This document shows, in pieces, positions 1-4,366 of a stretch of DNA of 7,983 nt (position 1 is the stretch's first letter; each line of letters starts with the position of its first letter). The position numbers were made by a program, and so were the translations under genes. The notes beneath the pieces were generated by a model, which saw nothing but the letters and a program-made list of their open reading frames with translations, was not told where the DNA came from and searched no databases. The DNA comes from DASQJJ01 sp964598355 (lineage in GTDB: Bacteria; Patescibacteriota; Microgenomatia; Levybacterales; UBA12049): positions 1 through 7,983 of the forward strand of contig CAZRBN010000058.1 in assembly GCA_964598355.1 (NCBI GenBank), written 5' to 3'.

Positions 1-1
1 A

Positions 2-784
2 ATTCAACAAAGCGATACAATTAATACCCTTTACGAAAAAATCTCTCCTAACAAACTTTCCAAACCCCGACTGGAAAAACTGTTTGAAGCGTATGGCTAT
101 TTTATATTTTTAAAAGAACGGTCTGTGGCAGGAACAGTTACGCAACATATCGCAGCTCAATCAATTATTTCCACAGCACACATGCTTACCGCATTGAGTG
201 AGCAATATCAATTAAAAAATTTATATTCATATGCTCAAATTCTTTTTGCTGATGTTTGGTATATGTATGGTTCGTATTCCACGAAACAACAAACTGAAAA
301 TTTCAAAAAAGCCATTCTCCACTCTTCTCATGCATTTTCTCTTCTTGAAGATGGACATACAGAAAAACTATCTGCTTTAAGGATCTTGATCGCAAGTGCC
401 TGTTATATTCGTGATGATGCAACAATACAATATGCTGAAAGAGCAGCACAAACTCTTCTTCCAATACAACCTTCTGAAAATATTACTAACGTAATACATT
501 TGAGTAAAACAATTACAAAAGGAAATGCTATTTCAAAAAATGCCGACCCTTTTGCTTTTGAAGAAAAAGTCGTGGACTACTTTGGGGAAAGAACTCCTCA
601 AGCAATAAGTTCTTATTTTGAATTATCTAATATCAAAACACGCCTTGAAACATTAGAACTGCTAAAACTACATGATAAAAATATCTTATTACCCCTTATA
701 CAAAAAGGTATAGAGCTAACACAACAAGGAGATTATCCAAGACATAAGATTTTTTTTGAAAAACAACTCAAACAGTTGAGTTAA
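2..784 (+). CDS. Hypothetical helical protein, 5' end outside the window
   Basis: The reading frame is open from base 2 to the TAA at 782-784, giving about 260 visible residues. A GTG at 125 could serve as a start, but 41 sense codons precede it in frame with good coding character (for example KLSKPRLEKLFEAYGYFIF), so the gene almost certainly begins upstream of the window. The visible part is mostly amphipathic helices with regularly spaced aromatic and Leu/Ala residues. This resembles the helical-repeat (TPR-like) C-terminal half of some regulators and scaffolds, but no diagnostic motif identifies the family. No membrane segment or signal peptide is visible. The last codons contain a run of eight T (750-757), and a coding-like stretch in the -1 frame follows at once, so the natural C-terminus could be longer if there is a frameshift. 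Function unknown. Confidence 0.75.
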   Translation: MQQSDTINTLYEKISPNKLSKPRLEKLFEAYGYFIFLKERSVAGTVTQHIAAQSIISTAHMLTALSEQYQLKNLYSYAQILFADVWYMYGSYSTKQQTENFKKAILHSSHAFSLLEDGHTEKLSALRILIASACYIRDDATIQYAERAAQTLLPIQPSENITNVIHLSKTITKGNAISKNADPFAFEEKVVDYFGERTPQAISSYFELSNIKTRLETLELLKLHDKNILLPLIQKGIELTQQGDYPRHKIFFEKQLKQLS

Positions 785-933
785 GCAGCCCCTGCTCACT
801 TGCAGGAGTATGTGATCCTGCAAGCTACGAGTTAAATCCTCAAGCTGACACGTTACGGGGATTAGCTGATATTGCAGGAGCAAGACTTGCTATCTTTACA
901 ACTTCTTTTTCCCATCTTATACTCAGCTCATGA
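760..933 (+). pseudogene. Out-of-frame coding-like stretch, possible gene remnant or frameshifted extension
   Basis: From the TGA at 757-759 this frame stays open for 57 codons to a TGA at 931-933, with no ATG, GTG or TTG in it. From about 808 the translation reads like protein (CDPASYELNPQADTLRG, then LADIAGARLAIFTTS). It lies in the -1 frame relative to the upstream gene and overlaps that gene's last 25 bases. It ends in an ATGA overlap with the start of the next ORF. It may be a C-terminal extension displaced by an indel, a decayed gene, or chance. The DIAGARLA stretch faintly recalls a strand of the RelA/SpoT synthetase fold, but this is far too short to assign. Confidence 0.3.
799..824 (+). 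other. Perfect 9-bp inverted repeat just after a stop codon
   Basis: CTTGCAGGA (799-807) and TCCTGCAAG (816-824) are perfect complements around an 8-base loop, 14 bases after the TAA of the first gene. No T-run follows, so it is not a classical intrinsic terminator. It could still pause polymerase or protect an mRNA 3' end. A third TTGCAGGA lies at 872-879. It could also be a by-product of repeated codons in the coding-like stretch that covers it. Confidence 0.4.
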
Positions 934-1184
934 CACAGAAAGCTGAGCTGGAAGAGAGGGCAGAAGGATTGTTACAAAGATTAAAAGGTCCTCTTGAAGA
1001 ACAAAAACAATGGGAAACGATGGCCAAAATAGCAGAAGCAAAAGATGCACCTAATGCCCCAGATCTTAAACAGAAAGCAAAGATTGCAGAAGATAAAGTG
1101 ATTGGTATTGTAACAAGAGAACTGAGAAGAGCAGAGAAAAGAGGAGCACAATCCAGAAAAAGAAAATCCTCACGACCTTCTTAA
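930..1184 (+). CDS. Small charged helical hypothetical protein (84 aa)
   Basis: ATG at 930 to TAA at 1182-1184. The protein is almost entirely helical and highly charged: acidic/basic heptad-like sequence over residues 1-35 (TQKAELEERAEGLLQRLKG), a short Pro/Asn break near residues 40-45, then a second helix and a strongly basic tail (RRAEKRG, then SRKRKSSRPS). The tail suggests binding to nucleic acid or another polyanion, but this is inferred from charge only. No Shine-Dalgarno sequence precedes the ATG. The start codon overlaps the TGA of the preceding coding-like frame (ATGA), which would fit translational coupling if that frame is translated. The family is not recognised, and the gene could be lineage-specific or spurious. 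Confidence 0.5.
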   Translation: MTQKAELEERAEGLLQRLKGPLEEQKQWETMAKIAEAKDAPNAPDLKQKAKIAEDKVIGIVTRELRRAEKRGAQSRKRKSSRPS

Positions 1185-1341
1185 GCGAATCGTTCTGATT
1201 CTGATTTGAAATTATATAACAATTAAAAATAAATCTACACCATTATATGGATTAATTTTTGTGATTTTTTGTATATGGCAAAAAGACTAAGAGAAGGGTC
1301 ACCTACTCACTGGAAAGTCTTAGAATCTAATAGAGGAATCT

Positions 1342-1770
1342 TCACCTAATTGCAACAAATAGTCCTATACCAATTATCAGTAATCCAATAAAAAGTTTTA
1401 TGCTTAATGCTTCACCGAGTATAAAAAAAGAAAATATTGCTGCAAAAACAGGCAATAACAGACCAATCAAAGTCTGTTGCCACACAGGCATATACTTAAA
1501 ACCTTGAATTTCCAACCAAAAGGCAAGCACATTTACCGCTCCAGCAAGGAGAGCAAATACTATATATGTTTTTAGAGAACTCAACTTTAGATGCAAGCTA
1601 TTCTCAAAGAATATACTTAAAATAAGTGAAGATAAAAAAAGAATAAACATCGAGATGGCCATAACTGTAAAAGCAGGTAATTTTTCTGACCCTTTTTTGA
1701 AAAGTGGCCATAAAAGTGCGTAAAAAACAGTTGATAAAGTTGCCAAAACAATGCCAAAAGATTGATTCAT
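1342..1770 (-). CDS. EamA/DMT-type membrane transporter, half-size five-helix form
   Basis: A 142-residue very hydrophobic protein with five predicted membrane helices at about residues 4-23, 33-54, 68-88, 98-118 and 123-141. The C-terminal pattern LLPVFAAIFSFFILGEALS followed by a Gly-rich last helix (IGLLIIGIGLFVAI) is typical of the EamA domain of the drug/metabolite transporter superfamily. Full transporters carry two such domains in 10 helices. This length corresponds to one domain, so the protein would have to work as a homo- or heterodimer. Substrate cannot be predicted. No partner half is visible nearby. The ATG at 1770 is supported by a promoter whose predicted transcription start falls on it, and there is no Shine-Dalgarno sequence. 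Nearest minus-strand gene upstream is the basic protein ending at 1990, 219 bases away, so the gene appears to be transcribed alone. Confidence 0.8.
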   Translation of the reverse strand: MNQSFGIVLATLSTVFYALLWPLFKKGSEKLPAFTVMAISMFILFLSSLILSIFFENSLHLKLSSLKTYIVFALLAGAVNVLAFWLEIQGFKYMPVWQQTLIGLLLPVFAAIFSFFILGEALSIKLFIGLLIIGIGLFVAIR

Positions 1771-1776
1771 ACAATA

Positions 1777-1805
1777 AGTATAGTAGAAAAAATTTTCTCA
1801 TACAA
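1777..1805 (-). promoter_or_regulatory. Promoter of the EamA gene, leaderless geometry
   Basis: Read on the minus strand: TTGTAT (-35, 1800-1805), a 17-base spacer, then TATACT (-10, 1777-1782). Six bases separate the -10 box from the ATG at 1770, so the predicted transcription start is at or within one base of the A of the start codon. This fits the absence of a ribosome binding site. Confidence 0.6.
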
Positions 1806-1831
1806 TCTGTTGTGTTCCAGTATTCAAGGTA

Positions 1832-1854
1832 GTTTTCAAGGAGAACTTGAAAAC
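1832..1854. other. Perfect 9-bp inverted repeat upstream of the EamA promoter
   Basis: GTTTTCAAG (1832-1840) and CTTGAAAAC (1846-1854) pair perfectly around GAGAA. It sits 26 bases upstream of the EamA -35 box, and neither side is followed by a T-run. It could be an operator or a relic hairpin. It lies inside the coding-like stretch, so chance is possible. Confidence 0.4.
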
Positions 1855-1971
1855 CATATCTGGAAGTGGTGGGAAGTACTAGATAGTAGGCGTGAGTTGG
1901 CTTTGGGATAAAATCACAGGGAAGTAATGGGAACAATAGAGGACTAAACTACTAAGCATCATCAATTTTAT

Positions 1972-1989
1972 CTATAATCCTTATTATAG
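1972..1989 (-). terminator. AT-rich hairpin directly after the stop of the basic hypothetical protein
   Basis: CTATAAT (1972-1978) and ATTATAG (1983-1989) form a perfect 7-bp stem with a 4-base loop. It abuts the stop codon at 1990-1992 of the minus-strand gene. On the minus strand the following sequence is AT-rich (ATAAAATTG) but has no real T-run. A weak terminator or 3'-end stabilising hairpin is likely. Confidence 0.4.
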
Positions 1990-2649
1990 TTAATGGGTCA
2001 CCGCATTACGAATAGCTCTTCTATCCTCACCATTAGGCTGCCCTTGTCTTCCAAACCTAATAGCAGTAGCAGTAGCAAATACTTCATCGAAAGCGAATGA
2101 CAATGCCAGCATGCGCCGTTGCTCAATTGCCTCTTGCTTCTCAGGGGAAAGAGCTTCCCAATTTCTGCGAACTTTTTCAACTCCTTTTCTGCCTTTTATA
2201 AGCTTTTCATAAAAATAAACTTCAGGGCTATCTATGTCAGAGATAGATGTGCTTCGAGTATCAGTTAACGTTCTCAATGTATAGGTATCTTGTAAGTAAC
2301 GGTAGGCACGTCTGTGCTGTCTCTTAAATTTTCTGTAAGCCTTTCTTACCGCTTCCTCATTTAGATCAGCTTGTTTTTTATCGTAATCTTTATACCCTCC
2401 ATAAATCATATCAAGCCTATTTGGATCGTTTGGAATAATATGAAAATCTATTATTCTTTGCACTGCATCAACATGAGGAAGTCTATCAAAATTGTTACTT
2501 CTTGTCTTTACATTCATATAGCTTATTTCCTCACCTACACGATGCTGTTGCGGTACATGAGTCGATCTATCTGAGAAATTTGGAGAACTTAATCGTCGAA
2601 GTAAAAAATACCTGCGAATGGGTATAAATGGCCGAAACTCTGCTACCAT
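1990..2649 (-). CDS. Unrecognised basic hypothetical protein (219 aa)
   Basis: The frame ends with TAA at 1990-1992. I chose the ATG at 2649. A TTG at 2676 would add nine residues but lies between the -35 and -10 boxes of a good promoter and would not be in the transcript. The N-terminus is basic and aromatic (RPFIPIRRYFLLRR). The middle has a strongly basic helix (EEAVRKAYRKFKRQHRRAYR). The C-terminal third begins with helix KGVEKVRRNWEALSPEKQEA and ends in an Ala-rich segment and GQPNGEDRRAIRNAVTH. No membrane segment, signal peptide or catalytic motif is visible. The basic helices suggest contact with nucleic acid or ribosomes, but this is inference from charge. The gene appears monocistronic: own promoter upstream, a hairpin at its stop. 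No family recognised. A later ATG (residue 45 of this call) is possible but less likely. Confidence 0.6.
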   Translation of the reverse strand: MVAEFRPFIPIRRYFLLRRLSSPNFSDRSTHVPQQHRVGEEISYMNVKTRSNNFDRLPHVDAVQRIIDFHIIPNDPNRLDMIYGGYKDYDKKQADLNEEAVRKAYRKFKRQHRRAYRYLQDTYTLRTLTDTRSTSISDIDSPEVYFYEKLIKGRKGVEKVRRNWEALSPEKQEAIEQRRMLALSFAFDEVFATATAIRFGRQGQPNGEDRRAIRNAVTH

Positions 2650-2663
2650 AGTAAATCTCGAAA

Positions 2664-2692
2664 AGTATAACACCAATTAATAAAAAAAACAA
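2664..2692 (-). promoter_or_regulatory. Promoter of the basic hypothetical gene
   Basis: On the minus strand: TTGTTT (2687-2692), a 17-base spacer, then TATACT (2664-2669). The same -10 hexamer and spacer occur in the EamA promoter. Transcription would start near 2657, about 8 bases before the ATG at 2649, so the leader is too short for a ribosome binding site. This decides the start against the upstream TTG. Confidence 0.55.
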
Positions 2693-2757
2693 ATTTTCCT
2701 CTCCATCAAGTATTAGAACCAAAATTAGATTCGAAAAAGAGGTCAGTTGACTTTGAG

Positions 2758-2779
2758 TTTCTTGTTTCGAACCAAGAAA
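2758..2779 (-). terminator. Hairpin downstream of the Fic gene, weak terminator candidate
   Basis: TTTCTTG (2758-2764) and CAAGAAA (2773-2779) form a 7-bp stem around an 8-base loop, 15 bases beyond the TGA of the Fic gene. On the minus strand no T-run follows directly; CTCTTTTTC comes about 17 bases later. It is the only stem-loop noted in the 117-base gap before the next gene's promoter. Confidence 0.3.
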
Positions 2780-2793
2780 TCGGTAAGTCTATT

Positions 2794-3687
2794 TCAATTA
2801 CCAAGAGTAGGAAAACTTTCTCCAATTTTCCAAACACCTTTTTCTCTAAAGGCTGGGATCGTTTGTCTTTTTGCTGCATTGAGCACTGCTGGAGCTAATT
2901 TTCCTATTTTCTGAGCATATTCTGTAAGAGGAATAATCTTTTCTCCCTTAAGATAAGTAACTCGTTTGTGAAGGGACTCAAGAAGTGCAAGATAAATAAC
3001 TCTTTCCACGATTTTTGTATTTTTATCGTCCCTATATACTTGAAATCCCTTATAATATTCTTGCTTTTCTTTGTCTCGAATAATAATACAAGGAAAACCT
3101 AATCGTTGTAATTGATAATTAATAATGACACGTCCAATTCTTCCATTACCATCGTTAAAAGGATGCAGTGTTTCAAAATCAAGATGAAATTTAGCAATTT
3201 TATCAGAAAAATATACACTGTGGTCACTTGTATATTCCAAAAGAAAATTTTCCATCATTAAGTCAATATGCTCTGGAGCAGGGGCAATGTGTGTACCAAT
3301 ACGCACATATTCATTTTCTTTTCTAAATCTTCCGGCAATACTATCATCAATATTTCCAATCAACATCTGATGAAGAAGTAAAATCACTTTTGCAGAAAGT
3401 TCTTCTTCTTGAGATTTTGCACGAATATACTCAATAACTCTAGCTAGATTTTTTGCTTCAAACACCTCGCGCAAAGAAACGTCACGTGAAACTTCCATCT
3501 CAAGTAGTATTTTTTCTGTTTCTTTAAGAGTAAGCGTAGAATTTTCTATAGCGTTGGAGTTATATACCATTTCAGGGATTTCAGCTTCTTGAATAAGAGT
3601 AAGAAGTGATTCTTTTTCTACTTTTAATTTATCGTATTCAAATTTAAGCTCTTTTATCCTATTTCTAATAGGTAATGACGTAGACAT
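2794..3687 (-). CDS. Fic-domain protein adenylyltransferase with C-terminal helix-turn-helix
   Basis: Fic enzymes typically transfer AMP from ATP to a hydroxyl side chain of a target protein. The catalytic motif HPFNDGNGRIGR is complete at residues 175-186: His175 as base, Asp179 for the metal, Gly180-Asn181-Gly182 as anion nest, Arg183 and Arg186. A target-docking flap is visible around residues 126-150 (EYVRIGTHIAPAPEHIDLMM). Residues 44-49 (SNAIEN) match the inhibitory motif (S/T)xxxE(G/N) placed before the Fic core, as in class II Fic proteins, so the enzyme is probably self-inhibited and needs no separate antitoxin. None is present nearby. Residues about 253-291 (LTEYAQKIGK, then TIPAFREKGVWKIGE) resemble an excisionase/MerR-type winged helix, suggesting DNA binding and autoregulation. 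The 297-residue length suits a complete Fic protein. The ATG at 3687 lies 6 bases after a strong -10 box with no ribosome binding site. Target protein unknown. Confidence 0.95.
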   Translation of the reverse strand: MSTSLPIRNRIKELKFEYDKLKVEKESLLTLIQEAEIPEMVYNSNAIENSTLTLKETEKILLEMEVSRDVSLREVFEAKNLARVIEYIRAKSQEEELSAKVILLLHQMLIGNIDDSIAGRFRKENEYVRIGTHIAPAPEHIDLMMENFLLEYTSDHSVYFSDKIAKFHLDFETLHPFNDGNGRIGRVIINYQLQRLGFPCIIIRDKEKQEYYKGFQVYRDDKNTKIVERVIYLALLESLHKRVTYLKGEKIIPLTEYAQKIGKLAPAVLNAAKRQTIPAFREKGVWKIGESFPTLGN

Positions 3688-3706
3688 ATTGACATATTAA
3701 CATATT
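3684..3706. repeat. Three tandem 8-bp repeats ACATATTn over the Fic start
   Basis: ACATATT occurs at 3684-3690, 3692-3698 and 3700-3706, an exact 8-bp period with a variable eighth base. On the minus strand this is three copies of AATATGT. One copy holds the Fic ATG, and the middle copy contributes most of the -10 box TAATAT. It may be a short tandem duplication or a regulator-binding array. Confidence 0.7.
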
Positions 3707-3722
3707 CACGATATTTTGTCAA
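3694..3722 (-). promoter_or_regulatory. Near-consensus promoter of the Fic gene, leaderless geometry
   Basis: On the minus strand: a perfect TTGACA -35 (3717-3722), a 17-base spacer, then TAATAT (3694-3699). Six bases lie between the -10 box and the ATG at 3687, so transcription should begin at the A of the start codon. This is the strongest promoter seen in the window and implies that expression is normally held down by a repressor. Confidence 0.8.
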
Positions 3723-3763
3723 TATTCCGTGAATTATGTACAATTTCTAACTCACATTCACGG
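3704..3763. promoter_or_regulatory. Putative operator array ATTCACG / CGTGAAT around the Fic promoter
   Basis: Three copies of one element occur: ATTCACG at 3704-3710 (inside the -35/-10 spacer), CCGTGAAT at 3727-3734 (just upstream of the -35 box) and ATTCACGG at 3756-3763. The last two form a perfect 8-bp inverted repeat with a 21-bp gap. Element centres are about 24 and 28 bp apart. The location suits repression of the Fic gene, plausibly by its own C-terminal helix-turn-helix. The array also lies between the divergent Fic and cupredoxin genes. Confidence 0.55.
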
Positions 3764-3798
3764 TTTTTTGATTTTCAGGTTTCTATTCAAACTAAATC

Positions 3799-3827
3799 TG
3801 TAAAGGAGTAAGCAAAAGTTGTATGAT
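3799..3827 (+). promoter_or_regulatory. Weak promoter candidate for the cupredoxin gene
   Basis: TATGAT at 3822-3827 is a fair -10 box. The -35 at 17 bases (TGTAAA, 3799-3804) is poor. Predicted transcription start is near 3834, leaving about 5 bases before the GTG at 3839. AAAGGAG at 3802-3808 looks like a Shine-Dalgarno sequence but is 30 bases from the GTG. It is better placed for an ATG at 3823 that opens only a 7-codon frame ending across the GTG. Confidence 0.3.
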
Positions 3828-3838
3828 ACATACCATAC

Positions 3839-4294
3839 GTGTCTAAAAAGGGAATTATCATCATACTTGTTATTTCTATAGCCATTTTTGGAGTCTTACT
3901 TTTCAGAAAAAACACTTCCATATTAGTCTCTCACTCTTCACCACAATCTTTCATTCCTACTTCGACCTCTGCTCCAACCCCAACAAGTGTCTATAGTGGC
4001 ACTCAAAATAAGCAACAGCCTTATGCTGCATATACTGTTACTCTTACTGCTAGAGGATTTGCACCACAAACGCTCACTATAAAAGCAGGAACAATGGTGA
4101 CATGGGTTAATACTAGCGGAAGCGAAGCAACAGTAAATTCTGACCCTCACCCAGCACATACAGCATACCCACCTCTTAACCTAGGACAATTTAACGATGG
4201 AGACTCACTACACCTGCTATTTAATAAACCAGGGAGGTATGGATATCACAACCATTTTGATGCTACGCAAACTGGAACAATTATGGTCCAGTAA
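3839..4294 (+). CDS. Membrane-anchored cupredoxin-like protein without the copper cysteine
   Basis: A 151-residue protein: N-terminal membrane anchor at residues 5-22 after MSKK, a Ser/Thr/Pro linker to about residue 60, then a single cupredoxin-like beta-domain (65-151) expected outside the membrane. The pattern FAPQTLTIKAGTMVTWVN followed by a His cluster (DPHPAHTAYP, His104 and His107), NKPGRYGYHNHF (His137, His139) and TGTIMV at the end is the plastocyanin-like layout. Aligning the C-terminal loop with Y-C-x-x-H-x-x-M-x-G puts Asn at the Cys place, Asp at the His place and Gln at the Met place. A blue type 1 copper site is therefore not expected; the four His could still bind copper or another metal. 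The start is GTG at 3839; an upstream in-frame stop (3824-3826) excludes a longer protein. It is followed on the same strand, after a terminator-like hairpin, by the DUF1800-DUF1501 gene. Confidence 0.85.
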   Translation: MSKKGIIIILVISIAIFGVLLFRKNTSILVSHSSPQSFIPTSTSAPTPTSVYSGTQNKQQPYAAYTVTLTARGFAPQTLTIKAGTMVTWVNTSGSEATVNSDPHPAHTAYPPLNLGQFNDGDSLHLLFNKPGRYGYHNHFDATQTGTIMVQ

Positions 4295-4319
4295 TCTTTA
4301 GGATTACTCTTTTCTATTT
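4290..4319 (+). terminator. Intrinsic terminator overlapping the cupredoxin stop codon
   Basis: AGTAATC (4290-4296) and GATTACT (4302-4308) form a perfect 7-bp stem with loop TTTAG, followed by the T-rich tail CTCTTTTCTATTTTC. The left arm contains the TAA stop. The stem is AT-rich, so termination may be partial, allowing read-through into the next gene. Confidence 0.5.
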
Positions 4320-4330
4320 TCATTTGCTGT

Positions 4331-4359
4331 TTATATTGATACACTAAAATAGCTAATAG
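4331..4359 (+). promoter_or_regulatory. Weak promoter candidate for the DUF1800-DUF1501 gene
   Basis: TTATAT (4331-4336), a 17-base spacer and TAATAG (4354-4359) put the -10 box 7 bases before the ATG at 4367, matching the leaderless spacing of the Fic and EamA promoters. The hexamers are poor. TAAAAT at 4345-4350 is an alternative -10 box. No Shine-Dalgarno sequence precedes the ATG. Confidence 0.25.
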
Positions 4360-4366
4360 CACATCC

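Larger units (their letters stand above)
1771..1936 (-). pseudogene. Coding-like stretch upstream of the EamA gene, possible gene remnant
   Basis: From a TTG at 1936 the minus strand reads protein-like sequence with ordinary codons (FIPKPTHAYYLVLPTTSRYG, then FQVLLENYLEYWNTTDCM). The frame then runs out of phase into the EamA gene, where it turns into low-complexity shadow sequence. A TAG lies four codons before the TTG, and no ribosome binding site is evident. The stretch may be a fragment of a decayed gene or chance. It also contains the EamA promoter. No family recognised. Confidence 0.2.

Noticed and set aside
1256..1320. T-runs (1256-1270) after the 84-residue ORF and a distant AAGACT/AGTCTT pair considered as terminators
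   Set aside because: The stem CCAT/ATGG before the T-runs is only 4 bp, and the other pair has a loop of about 27 bases. Neither is convincing.
1275..1349. Plus-strand 24-residue ORF (ATG at 1275, TAA at 1347-1349)
   Set aside because: Too short, no ribosome binding site or clear promoter, and it overlaps the end of the minus-strand EamA gene. Chance is the simpler reading.
2371..2574. Plus-strand ORF of 67 codons opposite the basic hypothetical gene
   Set aside because: No promoter or ribosome binding site. Its hydrophobic, His-rich translation is typical of an antisense shadow.
2677..2793. Possible antitoxin gene next to the Fic gene
   Set aside because: The 117-base gap has no adequate ORF, and the Fic protein carries its own inhibitory motif.
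3823..3846. Seven-codon leader ORF overlapping the cupredoxin GTG, with AAAGGAG 14 bases upstream
   Set aside because: Spacing to its ATG is long and the peptide has no attenuation-like features. It is kept only as a remark under the promoter candidate.
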